A stretch of DNA of 64,000 bases from Neofusicoccum parvum (GCA_020912385.1 CP087211.1:1860001-1924000), one strand, 5' to 3'. Positions 11,401 to 23,600 are shown, counted from the first letter of the stretch. Program-made: numbers and translations. The notes: generated by a model from the letters alone, not told the origin.

Positions 11401-13218
11401 CTGCCCGACTCCCGTTGTATTCCCCTCCGTTTTAGTCAAGATGTAAGCTGGGCGGGATGGCCTTCCGGCGGAGAGACGATGGTCCATTTCCTGTGTCTTG
11501 CAGGGATCGCAAGCGCGGTAAGGGATATGATTCGCCGTGATTCTCCTGAGTTGCAACCAAGCTTCGATTGCCCGGCCCCACTTTTGCGTTCCATACAGGG
11601 ACGCAGTGAAGAAGTGTTCCTCGAATTGGTAGATTCAGGAGTGTTTGACCTTCAAAAGGTCTCGGATGAAGAGAAAGAAGAGTTGGCCTGGTGGGCAGCC
11701 GGAGGAGGGCATGAAAGGGCATTGAAACTTTTGATTGGAGCAGGTGCCGGCGTGGAACGGGAGTATGAATCACGCACTCCTATTTCGCTTGCAGCAGAGT
11801 TCGGCCATACCGGCGTGACTAAGCTTCTAATTGAGGCGGAAGCGGACTTGTCTTGGTGCAATCATGAGGATCAATTCCCACTTGGACTCGCTGCTGAAAA
11901 CGGTCACGATGAGGTCGTCGAGTTGCTCCTTGGTCAGGGCGTTGATCCCAATGAGAAGGGCTGGTTTGATGAAACGGCTGCACTTGGATTGGTGAGTCAG
12001 GTATCCACTGCGAAGATACTCCTTGCCGCAGGCGCAGAGGTCGATGTCCCATCACCGTTCGGCAAATGGAGCTTGGCAGTCAACGCAGCCGCCACGAGCA
12101 ATACCGCACTACTCCGAGTACTTCTCGAAGCGGAGTGTGAGCAGAACACCACAAAGACGACCCTTGTCAGTGCAGTTCAGTGCGAGGACCTTGAAGAAGA
12201 CCGACTCAACGTGATGAGAACGCTTCTCAACGTGGGAGTAGAGCTTGAGGCAAAAAATGAGTATGGACAAAGCGCGCTCGCAATTGCAGTATCCGAGGGC
12301 TACGTGAAGGAAGTTATATTCCTGCTCGAGCACGGAGCTGATGTTAACTCGAGGGACAATGATGGCTTAACGCCTCTTCACCACGTCGTCGTTGCCAATC
12401 AGGTTGAGATCTGCAGACTGTTATTGGGACTGGGGAGAACAATTGTCGAGGCAGTAGACAACGTAGGTCGGGCACCTCTCATGTATGCTGTTCTCGGCAG
12501 ATATAGTTGGGACGAAAGCGATGGTAAAATGGCCAAGGAAGAAGAAGAGGAGGAAGAGGAAGAGGAAGAGGAAGAGGAAGAGGAAGAAGAGGAAGACACT
12601 GCCATCTTGGAGATCCTTCTTCAGTCAAGACCTGTCAATGTCAATGCCCGGGACAACAATTGGGAGAGTGCTCTTTCCTTTGCTGTCCAAGACCAAAAGT
12701 CCAAGAACATTGAAATTCTCCTCGGGCATAGGACGACTAACCCGAATATCAGAGATCGTTGCGGTCGAACACCGCTTATGCAGGCAGCAAAAGATGGGAA
12801 TGTGGTGATTATCCGGCAGCTCCTGGCTCATGATGGGATAGAGCCTGACCTCCTCGATCGCAACGGCAAGTCAGCGCTTTTATTTGCGGTCAGGAGCAAT
12901 GCCGCTGAGGTGGTCCGAACTCTCCTGGGGACCGGTCGAGTGCGTGCAAACTCTAGGCCAGATGTCCTCGGTATGACACCTCTTTTGTGGGCTGCAATTA
13001 AGGGTTCCATTGAGATGGTTGGCATTTTGTTGGATGCCGAGGAATTCGACGGCCGAACTGTTCAGGCGGCAGATGAAGAAGCCGGACGGCGGAAGCGGCA
13101 AAAAAGAGAAGGCATTTGGGACAGGGGCATTGTGAAACAACAAGGTTGGCCGGCGAAGTCACAGCTTTGGCAACGGACCGCTTGGGTGGGTCTAATTAGA
13201 CGGGAACCCGAGGGATAG
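8475..13218 (+). pseudogene. NLR-like gene: alpha/beta-hydrolase, NACHT, ankyrin repeats; 5' end broken
   Basis: Five exons can be joined in frame: 8475-8779, 8829-9105, 9164-9454, 9510-9729 and 9869-13218. Exons 2-4 encode a serine-hydrolase-like domain with the nucleophile elbow GHSLGG. Exon 5 carries a NACHT NTPase (Walker A GRPGSGKST, Walker B FLFIDALDE), a helical region and then a long run of ankyrin repeats to the end, interrupted by a Glu tract. Such proteins act in fungal non-self recognition and heterokaryon incompatibility (family knowledge). Exon 1 has no ATG after the last upstream stop (8436) and carries an in-frame TAA at 8688-8690, after which coding sequence continues in the same frame. 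The gene therefore cannot make the full protein as it stands. The 1,122-codon NACHT-ankyrin part is intact and has its own ATG at 9850, so a shorter product is possible. Confidence 0.8.
12538..12594 (+). repeat. GAA/GAG microsatellite coding 19 Glu
   Basis: A perfect run of GAA and GAG codons inside the ankyrin region of the NLR-like gene. It adds 19 consecutive Glu between two ankyrin repeats, probably in a loop, and is likely to vary in length between strains. Confidence 0.9.
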
Positions 13219-14103
13219 GGGAAATAAAGAGAAGCCAGGGGCGGCGCAATCCAAAGCTTAAGCGTATACTCTTCTTTTCGGAGGGGAAGGTGTTCGGATT
13301 GCTGTACCCCTGCTCAATGGTTACATGCTCAGTTCCGTCATATCCAAACATCCTCAGAGGCAGAAAAAAAGCAGCCATGAAGACAATGAAAAAGGTCAGA
13401 TGCCTAGAGTACACGCTAAGATTATGGGGGTTCAGTGCGTCCCGCTCCGTGGAACTGCTCTTGAGAACCGCTGGACTGCGCAGATGATGCATCTCGAGTC
13501 TGGGAGTTGGTGGTGAGAGAAGAGGTCGGCCTGTTGCCAGTGCGGGAGCGGAGTTGGAGACTCTCGACAGGTACATAGGTGCGCGCTCTTGTCGGCTCAC
13601 GAACCCCAGGGCCCAAAAAGCCAAACAGCTTGGCTGAGTGTCATAAGTAGCGATTGAACTCTCTATACCGAATGAAATGAGGATTGTGGATCTGGCTCTG
13701 CGCTTTCTGCGTCCGAATGCATGCTGAAGCCTCCGCAGGCAAGCGTACCGTGGCTTCGGCGTTGCGCTGGCGCTGCAGAAGTGTGCGGATCGGCACTGGT
13801 GCTCGTCAATAAGCGATGACAGGGCCGTTCGTGACAGGCATCACCCGCCAGCACACTACGCTAAATTGATGCCCCCGGAGTCGAAAGCAGGCAAGCGGGT
13901 GGGTACGTATCTTCCCCGCACGCATCAACCACCATATGCCCTCCCTCCCGCGCTTCGACCTCTTCCGTCTCAACATACAGACACAACCAACACATCACCT
14001 TCACTCCGCACGTCTCCCTCCTCACCTCTTGCCTCCCTCCTCCCCACCACCCCCCTCCGCCAAAAACTCCCTCAACGTCGTCCCTCCGTCCCCACCCGCA
14101 CCT
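13219..14103. other. Intergenic between the convergent NLR-like and receptor genes
   Basis: No gene supported. It should contain the 3' ends of both flanking transcripts. The + strand from about 13900 is extremely rich in C (CCTCC/CACCC), which is the complement of the G-rich 3' flank of the receptor gene. Confidence 0.4.
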
Positions 14104-16426
14104 CTACACCCTCCTCTCATCACTCGCCCCCACAACCTCCTCACTCCCACTACTCGAAAACGCGCTCCCACCGTCCTCCCCGCGCCCTCCGGCAACCTCC
14201 CCCACCCCAACCGGATGCAGCGCCAACCCACCCCTCATCGCACCCCTCTCCGCCGCGCCCAGCGAGCCCTCCGCAGCCGCGGCCACCGCCCACGCCGGCA
14301 GCTGATGCCTATTCGCGACGCCGGGCAGCGGGCCCGCATCCGCATCCGCGGCCGACGCGCGGTGCGCCGGCGGCGTGAGGCGGCCCTCGCTCTCGCCGCG
14401 CGACGCGGTCGCGGTCGCGGTCGCCGCTCCGGGCGCCTTGGCGACGTGCAGCGGCAGCGGCGGCGGCGGCGGCGTCGATGGCCGGCCCGCGTGGAACGCG
14501 TCGCCGCCGTGGTCGCGCACGTTGGCGCCGTACGTGTCGGCGAGGTCGTCGGCGCGGGTGCTGGGGGAGGGGAGGGAGAGCTTGTAGGGGTTGGTGATTG
14601 TGATCGGGGGGAGGTCGGTAGAGGAGGGGGAGGAGGAGCCGCGGATGTGGGTGGTGTTGTGGGAGCGGGGGCGACCGGTGGTGGTGAAGAGAAGGGAGGA
14701 TTTTTTGGAGGGGGAAGAAGCGGCGGTCATGAGGGGGATGGTGCCGGTGGAGGCGTAGTCGTGGGCGTCGGCCGTGGTGATAGCGGAGTGGGGTGGGTAA
14801 TGATGGTCGTGGTGGTCAGAGGGCTTTAGAGAGGTTAGGGGGAGGTCAGAGCCGCGGCGGTGGAAGATTGGGATGTGCGAGAATGGGCTACGGAAGAGCT
14901 CCCACCAGCCGACGAAGATGCTGGGACGGGCGAGGAGGAGGAAGTTTTGAGTGCCGATGAGCTGAGAAGGGTTGGGTGGTCAGTGTGGACTGTGTCGAGA
15001 ATGTTGCTGGGAAGTGATTGGGAGATGGGAGAGAGAAGGTGACATGAGGCAGGGGACATGAAGTGCTCACCGAACCCAAAAGCAGCGACCCAAGCACCAA
15101 ATCCTGCGATATCGCCAACTTGTTCGTATACTGCATGCAGGCCTCCCTATTCCCAGCCGTCAACACCAGACACGCGCTCCAGGTCTTCGCATCCGGCTCG
15201 TTCGCCTTGCCCGCCACCTCGCCGAAGCGCGTGTCCTGCGCGACGAAGACGATGATGTAGAACAGCGACTCGACCGCCATCACCACCGTCAGTGCCACCC
15301 CGCGCCACTGCAACAGCAGCATCCGTCGCATCTTACGCCACGTGTTTTGCGGCCGCGCCGCGCCGCTCCCCGTCGTCGACTCGCTCACGAAGCTCGAGTG
15401 CTCCACTCGTCCCCCATTACTAGCCGTCGCCGCCGCCACTGCGGACCTCCGGCGGCCTCGTCTACTCCTGACCAGCACCCGCAAGTACACCCATATGCAG
15501 TACCACGTCGTGATGCCCTGCACCAGCAGCGCCGCCCCGGCGAAACCGACCTGCCACGCCCAGAAGGTCAGAATCGCGTGCTTGTGGTTCGGCAGGCAGA
15601 CTAGGCCGGTGCGGTAAGACACGCCGGTGACGGTGAGCGAGACGGCCGTGAAGGTAGCAGGGATAATGACGCCAGACAAGATCGACATGATCATGAACGG
15701 CCGGCCTGGGTCTATCTCCCAGCACACGCGGAGGTGCAGCCAGAGGGCGCGGAAGAGAACTGTGCGGGATCTTCGTTAGCGGATGGAATGTTCTGGGAGG
15801 TGGTGAGGGAAAGACGAAGAAGTATGGGAACGACGCACTCCAAAGCGCAGACCCCATGGCTCCGAGCAGGAGCAGTGCGCCAGTCCAGGCGCACGACAAG
15901 TCCGAGCCCTGCCCGTTGGGCGTGATCTTGTCGTGGCACATGCTTGGCTCGGTGCCGAGCGGGATGACGAAGGGGATAGAGAAGAAGGTGATGGCCAGCG
16001 TCACGCCGATGGTCAGGTAGTGCCGGCTGCTCCGCTCGGGCGGGAGGACGAGGAACGAAAGGAGGAAAAAACAGCAGAGCGCCATGGAGCAAATGCCGAC
16101 GTAGTTGACGATTTTGAGCTTGCTGAGGTATTCTGCGGGATTATATAAGATTTTCGGGATGGTGCAAGGGGTTCTCATTTGAGGCTTGACGAACCTTCTG
16201 GATATATCCAGTCCTGGACGGGGCACGGGAGGCAGCATCTTTGGCCTGCGACGCCGGGATTGATGCCACAGAAGCGTCCGTCGACGTCTATTGTAGGTGA
16301 GTATATTGTCAGCTGAAGCTCGAAGAGCGAGAGAGCGACAAGTGATCACATACAGCCTCCGCCTTGTTGGTAGTCGACATCCGAGATGAACGGCGGCGGG
16401 CATACCGTCGTGTTATCAGAAGACAT
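14104..16426 (-). CDS. Seven-transmembrane G-protein-coupled receptor
   Basis: Five exons on the minus strand (16354-16426, 16195-16287, 15839-16132, 15071-15759, 14104-14961) give 668 aa; the phases agree and the introns (62-109 bp) have GT-AG ends, two with clear branch sites. The extracellular N-terminus is Cys-rich (CCLPCPVQDW near residue 45). Seven hydrophobic segments follow at roughly 60-84, 93-115, 136-160, 173-196, 210-240, 300-325 and 372-395, with a basic third cytoplasmic loop (SRRGRRR). The cytoplasmic tail of about 250 residues is low-complexity, rich in Ser, Pro, His and Gly. The pattern fits the fungal receptor group often annotated as MG00532/GprM-like; ligand unknown. It would signal at the plasma membrane through heterotrimeric G proteins. 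The subclass is a guess; the 7TM topology is well supported. Confidence 0.8.
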
Positions 16427-17206
16427 GACGAACAGCGGGTCTCGCGGTCCTCCCTTTGGTTGTCAAACGGTGTGCCGTTCTCTTGTCGCCTAAGAGTTGC
16501 TTTGCCGATATCTTCTAAAGCTTTGGAGGAACCTAACGCAAGACAGCTCATGAATCCTCGTTACATTAAACAGAAGGAAGAGACACGCGGATGACGTTGA
16601 ACATGATAGCACGCAGTAGAAAAAGGAGAGAGGTCTTTGTGTCGCTACACCGTCCTTTTCTCTCTCCGGTTTCCGCCTTTGTATGTGACCGAAAGCGGTT
16701 GTTCGCAAGGAGTTGCTCGCCAAGTCTCTGCGCCCAGCTCGCCATGGATTTCCGACTACGCACACACGGAGATTGCAAACGCGCTGGAAAATTGGCAGCG
16801 ACCTGCGTGTGCATCGGATATCGGCGCCAGAGGAATATAAAGCCGTCGTGTGACATTCTTGAGATAGTGGAGAAACGAGGAGGTGAGCTGGAGGTAAGGA
16901 TTGGTGGAGCGAAGACCCGCGAGATGGTGTTGTTGGCCATGTGGATGGGACGCATACCAAAACAGGTGACCGGAATCTTGTAAGGATTACTCGAGAGAGC
17001 GAGGGCTTGTACTAGCATTTGGACACTGGGCTGTGCTGGTGGCCTTGTTTATGCGGGGGGAGTTGAAGCCTTCACCTGGACGCGAGACTGGAATCAGATG
17101 GCCGAAATACCGCTACAAACAAAGTCTCTAAATACCTGCGAAATATGTTCGTTTGCTGGGCCGGCAGGGAAGAACCCCATACCTGGTGCGAATAGGGACC
17201 ATTAAG
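16427..17206. other. Upstream region of the receptor gene
   Basis: Nothing recognisable as a gene. Open frames on both strands (for example 16591-16983) overlap each other and show no domain. It probably holds the receptor promoter, since the receptor is transcribed leftwards from 16426. Confidence 0.4.
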
Positions 17207-17486
17207 CGGCGCTTCTAGACGTGCCTTTCTTGGCTTTCCCATTCACTCGACGATCCTCAATACCATCAGGCAGTGCATTCTTAGAAAGCCACATTAGATT
17301 AAATCTCGTTCCCAATTTTGCATACCTGGACAAAATTCTATCAGCCAAAGGTCTTGATTTCACTTCTTTCAACGTCATCCTTGAGCCCTCCTGAACGTTT
17401 CGAAACCTTCCACCATGAAGAGCAGAATGAATAATTTTGATATTGTACAGCGCTCGTCGATCTGGGGATATTGAGTGCTCGGTCAT
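17207..17486 (-). pseudogene. Probable decayed RNase H fragment of a retrotransposon
   Basis: A 94-codon minus-strand frame in locally AT-rich DNA. Its product lines up by eye with the C-terminal part of RNase H domains of fungal non-LTR retrotransposons: DRRALYNIK near the N-terminus (compare the DSxxAL..I segment), then FNLMWLSKNALPDGIED (compare the WVPGH..I.GNE segment) and a terminal AKKGTS (compare AKxAT). The catalytic residues are mostly lost, so it is a relic, not an active gene. It lies just downstream of RSC7. Confidence 0.35.
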
Positions 17487-17593
17487 TAGCAAAAAGCTGC
17501 TTTCCTCGTCACCGAAAGATGGTAAACGCCAAACTAAACCCCCCTTATTCGAATCCGTGACGCCTAAGAATGTGAAGCTTGATCGTGAGGTGA

Positions 17594-19324
17594 TCAGACT
17601 GGTACACCAGTAAATCCGATCTTGAGCTCTCTTCTAGAACCGTCGATGGACTCGGTGTGCCACCTGCTCTTCCATTCTTGTTCCTTCTGCTGGGCATCCT
17701 CCAGAGCTTCTCGGCATTCAGAAGGCAGTTCTGCGAGGATCTCGTCATTGACTTTCGGAAGGCCGTTCACACCCACATCATGGAAGTCTCCATCCGGTCC
17801 GGGAACACCAGCTCCAGTGATCGGCGCGGATTCCAAGTACGTATCGACGATCAGGAAATTACGCGCGACAACTGCAGGGACCGGGCCAAAGTTCGTCCGT
17901 CCAGGCTTTTGTGCAGAGACAGTCCCATTAGTAGATCCGTTAGTCTCGTGGACACCGTTGGTGAGACCAGAAGTTCCATTGGTGAGCCGCTTCTGCGAGT
18001 GTGCCTCTGCGTCTTCGAGATCGTCATCTGCAACTGGTAGTTCTTCCCAGCGTGCGTGGGTAGGCTGCATGATCTTAGGGAAGTGCAACTGATTTGTGTG
18101 AGCATCATAGACACCCTCCACATTCGCACGACGAGCAGCTACAAGCACTGAGTTGAATCGGCTGCATGTTGTTAGCATATACTAAGCAGGAGGGCAAAGA
18201 GCGGTCTAACCTCGCAGCCCGTGCGTGCTCAAATTGCCAGTTGGCTGACGTGATGTTGATCCTCCGCTTTCCTGGTACGACTTTGCCGTTGGGCATAGGC
18301 ACGCTGGGACCACCGGTATGATAGACGGCGCTAGCACCGTGCCATGCGACATACTGATTCTTGTTGTACGGCTCACCGGGGCCAGGAAGCCGGTCGTTGG
18401 GATCCGCGATTTCTCCCTCAACGTCGCCCCTCTCCCGAGCTGCCCTGACATAGTAATCATCAATGATTCGCCTTCCACCGATGATGATGCGTGCCCCAAA
18501 CTCTCGGAACACGGAGCGGGCAGTGACCACACCGATGGCACGACCCTTGTACGAGTGGGGAATAATTTCGCGGTCGATCAGGTCGCGCTTCTCATCCTCG
18601 TTGACAATAATCTTGTAGAGTTGCATGTGCTTCGTGAAAAACAGGTAGCTGTCCCTAAAGCCACAGCATCTTGCGGGTTCCGTGGACAACATGTACAGCC
18701 TCTCTCCGCGGCCGGTGATGGTGAAGACGCGGACGCGGTAGTCTCTGCCGCCCTTTAGATTGCCCATCTTGTCGACCTTCTGCTCTCCCTCTGGATCCTC
18801 GGGTAGGGCAACCTCGTCGTCGACGACGTCCATGAGGTTTCCCTCCTTGTCAATGGGGACGCGCGTGACGTGGGATGGGCCTCCTCTGGGCCGTCCTCTG
18901 AAGCCGCCGGTAGACGGCCGGCCGCGACGGCGTTTGGCCGGAGTGCCCCGTTGCGAATCATTGTCGTTGTTGGAGTCGGCGTTGTCCCAGTCTGGAGGGC
19001 GGTTCTTGGGCGGACGTCCCAGGCGGCGTTTGCGCGGAAACTGCTGGACGACTGGCGACGAGCGCTCTGAGGGCGGCTCTGGCTCGGCCTCAGCCTCGGC
19101 CTCGTCGTCTGGGTCCTGGGCAGGCGTGGCAACATCGTCGTCGCCGTCCTGCTCGACGGGCGTCTCGTCCTGCGACTCTTGCGCGTCGGCGTCGGACTCG
19201 GCGACGGCGGGCGTGGGTGTTCCTGGCGGGCGGGTTAGCAGGGCGCAAAGGCGAGGGCATTGGCGGGCAGCGCACTGATGGGGGTGGAGGCAGCAGCTGC
19301 TGCGCGCGACCGGCGGGGAGGCAT
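17594..19324 (-). CDS. RSC7: RSC7/Npl6-type subunit of a SWI/SNF-class chromatin remodeller
   Basis: Three exons (19276-19324, 18211-19222, 17594-18161) give 542 aa with matching phases; the introns are 53 and 49 bp with CTAAC branch sites. Residues 1-150 are acidic and basic low-complexity with AT-hook-like GRPPKNRP and RRGRPS motifs, as expected for nucleosome-binding subunits. The conserved RSC7/Swp82 domain follows (GRDYRVRVFTITGRGERLYML, then CCGFRDSYLFF, and RRINITSANWQFEHAR), and the C-terminal third contains the family's YDAHTNQLHFPKIMQPT segment. The protein is a structural subunit of RSC or SWI/SNF complexes in the nucleus. The start at 19324 was chosen because the longer open frame upstream has no conserved sequence and the 49-bp first exon encodes a typical MPPRRSRAAAA start. 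Confidence 0.88.
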
Positions 19325-20695
19325 GGCCTGGGTGGGCTGGGGCGGGTTCGGCGCGGTGGGCGCGTTTGCGGTGGTGTCCGTTCCTTGCTCGCTCGCGCGC
19401 GCGGTGCTGGTCGACGCGGCCCAGCAACTCTTCCAGCTGGGCTGGCGGCGGCTGCTGAGTCAGCGGGCCAAGTTCGGGCGCGGCTCCCGATAAGATAAGA
19501 TGGCTTGGCGCGCCGGGCGCGAGTCCGCCGCTAGGCGCCGGCCGGGTGGGTGTCCACGATGCAGGCCTGCATTCCAATTACTCGCCGGGCGCCTTCACAT
19601 GCCTGCGGATTGCCATCATTCCGTCATAGCTGGACGGGTGCAGCGCGTATCCTGCAGGAGACCACCGCGACAAACACCCGTCCTCACGCGGCCGAGTCAC
19701 TCGGCAGCTGCGCGCTGCAGCTGCAATCGCGCGCTGCTGGCGCTGCTGGCTGGTCTGCGGGCGGCTGGCTGGCCGGCTGCGTCGCGCGGCTGGGCTAGCT
19801 GCAGGCTCCGTACGAGGATGGCGATGCTTGACGATCTGTGCTAGCTGTGCTACACTCGTGGCCTGACAGGCAGCGCTCCTTGATTTGCGGCGCGGTGACG
19901 ATGCAGCGGTGGTCAGACACCGGTCAGCGCTACCTCTCGCGGTGGCAGCTGCGCGGCGCGCTGCGGACGCTGGCCGTCGCGCTGGGCTCGCTGGGCTCTG
20001 GCATGGTCGCCCAAAGCGGGTGGCGCGTGAAGTCATTCTGCTGGCCGCAATGCAAAGGGGAAGCGGTGTAATGGCACGGCGGGCGCGGTGGGCCTCACCC
20101 TGCATAAGCGGTGGGTAGGGGCGCGTTGGTTCAGGCGTCTTGCGGCGCCCGTTTACGTCTGCTATCGCACCTGGTGGAGAGGAGGAGCGCGCACTTGCCT
20201 GCGCTGGGCTGCCTTCATCACCGAACAGCCAGCCCCACCGCCGGAGGCCCTCGAACCTAGCACTGCCCGCCGCCCAATAGGCGTGCGCGCATCGGTCCAA
20301 CTTGCGGTCGGACATTTGCTGCGCACTGGCTAGGGGCTTTCCTGCCGGCCACGCGAGAGATGACGCTGCCTTTAGTACCTCCCAGGCCTCTCAAAGCCGC
20401 GACGCCGCCCGCGTCTTCTTCGCCGTCTGCACCGCCCTCCCGCCCGCACACTGCAAATGAGCGCCCGGCCGCACAAGCACCAGACGCCTTCGCAGAGAAC
20501 CTTCCACTTCGCCTACCACGCCCGCTATCCCGACGACTGAGCCCCGCCCACCGCGTCCGCCCGGGGCACCATCTGCAGAGCACCAAGTCGCTGAGCGCCG
20601 TGCCGACGCTGTCGATCGACGACGCCGTCTCGCCGGGCCCAACAGCAGCGCCCCCAGCACAACTCCCTCCGCGCCCGCCGCGGCATTGGACCACC
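19325..20695. other. Divergent promoter region between RSC7 and SCH9
   Basis: About 1.4 kb of GC-rich DNA between two divergently transcribed genes. It contains GCTGGC-rich short repeats around 19720-19790. An ATG at 20360 opens a frame that runs in phase into the first SCH9 exon (see the SCH9 entry). No other gene is supported. Confidence 0.45.
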
Positions 20696-23600
20696 ATGGC
20701 CACGCACGACCAAGGCCTCCACGCCCACGGCAGCGCCGCGACCGACCTGCTGCGGCAGGCCATGATGCAGAGGTGAGTGCACACCCTCCAGCCCGCGAGT
20801 TGCACGGCCTGCACCGCAATCTGGGGCGCTCGCTTGCCAGCCCTTCGCACCAGCACCGATCGGGCCGAGCTGCTGGCGCAGAGGACGAGGGTCGTTCGAT
20901 TTTCGACCAGCACTCGCCCGGCCAATCGTGTTACACACGGATTTCTTGAAATAGACGCAGCGCTGCCGTCACTCACCTCGAGATCACGCTTCGCACGCCT
21001 CGCTCTTCCTCCGCCTCCACCACCCCGCCGAGGGCCCCCCAAGCCATGCCGTCCGCTAACCGTCTTGCGCCACACAGCAAAGTCGGCGACGACGATCACG
21101 ACCACATCGGCTCCAACAGCTCCACGCCGCCGGGCGCCGCAACACCACGCCCGGACCCGACCGACAAGCGACAGCCCGGCATTCTCAGCTACTTTGGCCA
21201 GGTTCGTTCTTCTCTCCCCTCGATTCCTTCGGTCTTCCGCCCCCGCACCTCGTTGTCCGGCCCCTCTGCCTCTGCCCAGCCCTCAGAGCCCCAAGAGCCC
21301 TCAGATAGCGCCGCTGCACACCCCGATGGAGGCGCGGAGAGAAGGAAGGACGCTGAGCCGAGTGCGGGCGCTGGCGCGCTCCCCACCGCGCCCAGCTCGC
21401 CGCGGAGACAGCTGAGTGGCGAGGACGACTCCCCCCCACTGCTGCCACATGAGCGGCTGGACGCCGTCTCGCCGCAGGCGTCGGCGCCCAAGAGCGATCT
21501 TTCCTTCTCCTACCCCACGCCGCCAGCTTCCTCCGCCTCGTCCCTGCACCGAGTTAGCAAGGACGAGGGCAGTTCGCTCTCGAGCGGCCCACCCACCTCT
21601 CCCCGCTCGCACTCTGCGCACGATAAGAAAGATGGCTCCTCTGCATCCACCTCCCGAAGGCACACTTTCGCGATGTCCAGCCCCGTGTCTAGCATTACTA
21701 CGACAAAACCCGTTCCCGCTGCACATTTGTCGACTCCTTCGAACACCGTCCCAACAAATCCGCCAACTACACTCTCTCACTCTGTCGTTGCCACCCCCTC
21801 TGCTTCGCGGCGTCCTACAGAATCTTCACACCATGAGGAGGGCAAGACGCTAACTGAAGATGCGGCTCGTGCTCAGAATACTCCGCCCCAGACGCCGAGG
21901 ACGCAGTCTCAGGAAGGAAAGACGGTTACATCTCAACCGACTCAGTCTGCCCGGAGCAGCGGCTCGAATGGCGCGTCCAGCACCGCCGTCATTGCCCCCA
22001 AGGGCAAACTATCTGTTTGTATTACCGAAGGCCGAGGATTGCGACCCAGTGTGAACCCGTACGTGGTGTGCCAGTTCCAGTGGGCAGAGGACATTTCAGA
22101 CGGCCCGAAGAAGGGAGAGGAGCCACCTAGAGGAGCGATGGCTATGATGCGCACAGACAGTGATTCCGGTAGACCGATGGCGATTCCAATGAGGAGCAGG
22201 CAGAGCAGCAACCACGGATGGAACCCCCAGGAGAGAGAGCGCGATGAGATCAGCGACCCAAAGTGGGACCACAACGCTGTTTTGTAAGCACTGTTCACAA
22301 GCTCCCCCACTCTTATCCCACTAATTCATCGTGTCAGTGACGTCGTTGGCGACCATGCCGAGATTGACGTTTCGGTCTACGACAAGTCCAGCAACGAAGC
22401 CTTTTTGGGCCATGTCCGCTTCTGCCCTAATTTGATCGAATACGAGAAGCCTCTCGACGCGTGGTTCCACCTGGAGCCGCGGGAGGGCGAGCAGGACTAC
22501 GTGACAGGTGAAATCCACCTGCGGGTCAACTTCCAGAAGGTCGAGAAGAAGCACTATGGACCGGAAGATTTCCAAATCTTGAAGCTCATCGGAAAGGGTA
22601 CTTTTGGCCAGGTTTTCCAGGTCCGCAAGAAGGACACCGGCCGTATCTACGCCATGAAGGTTCTGTCCAAGAAGGTCATCGTGCAAAAGAAGGAGGTCGC
22701 GCACACGTTGGGCGAGCGCAACATCCTCGTCCGGACCGCCATGGCAGACTCGGCGTTCATTGTCGGTCTGAAGTTCTCATTCCAGACACCTACGGATCTG
22801 TATCTCGTTACCGACTACATGTCCGGAGGCGAGCTGTTCTGGCACCTGCAGAAGGAGGGCCGTTTCAACGAGGCGCGCGCAAAGTTCTACATTGCCGAGC
22901 TCATCCTGGCTCTGCAGCACCTCCACGAGCACGACATCGTCTACAGAGATCTGAAGCCTGAGAACATCCTGCTCGACGCCAACGGACATATCGCTCTTTG
23001 CGATTTTGGGTTGTCCAAGGCCAACTTGACGGAGAATGCCACGACAAACACGTTCTGCGGCACAACCGAGTACCTGGCACCCGAAGTTCTTCTGGACGAG
23101 CACGGCTACACGAAGATGGTCGACTTCTGGTCGCTCGGTGTGCTAGTGTTCGAGATGTGCTGCGGCTGGAGCCCGTTCTACGCCGAGGATACACAGCAGA
23201 TGTACAAGAACATCGCGTTTGGCAAGGTGCGTTTCCCTCGTGATGCGCTCAGCACCGAGGGTCGGAACTTCGTCAAAGGGCTGCTCAACCGGAACCCCAA
23301 ACACCGTCTCGGCGCAAACCGCGATGCAGAGGAGCTCAAGGCGCACCCCTTCTTTGCGGACATCGACTGGGATGCCCTGGCCAAGAAGAACCTTGTCCCG
23401 CCCTTCAAGCCGAAGTTGAAGTCAGAGTTGGACACATCCAACTTTGACCCTGAATTCACGAACGCATTGAACCAGGCCAGCTCGCTCAATGCACGGGCTG
23501 CAGCACTGGCTGCCGGAATGAACCCTGCCTCGACGCCTCTTTCGCCGACGGTGCAGGCCAACTTCAAGGGATTCACGTTTGTGGACGACAGCCACATCGA

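Noticed and set aside
18105..19577. RSC7 frame extended upstream to 19577 without an intron
   Set aside because: The extra N-terminus is unconserved low-complexity sequence; a 53-bp intron with branch site and a short MPPRRSR exon fits the family better.
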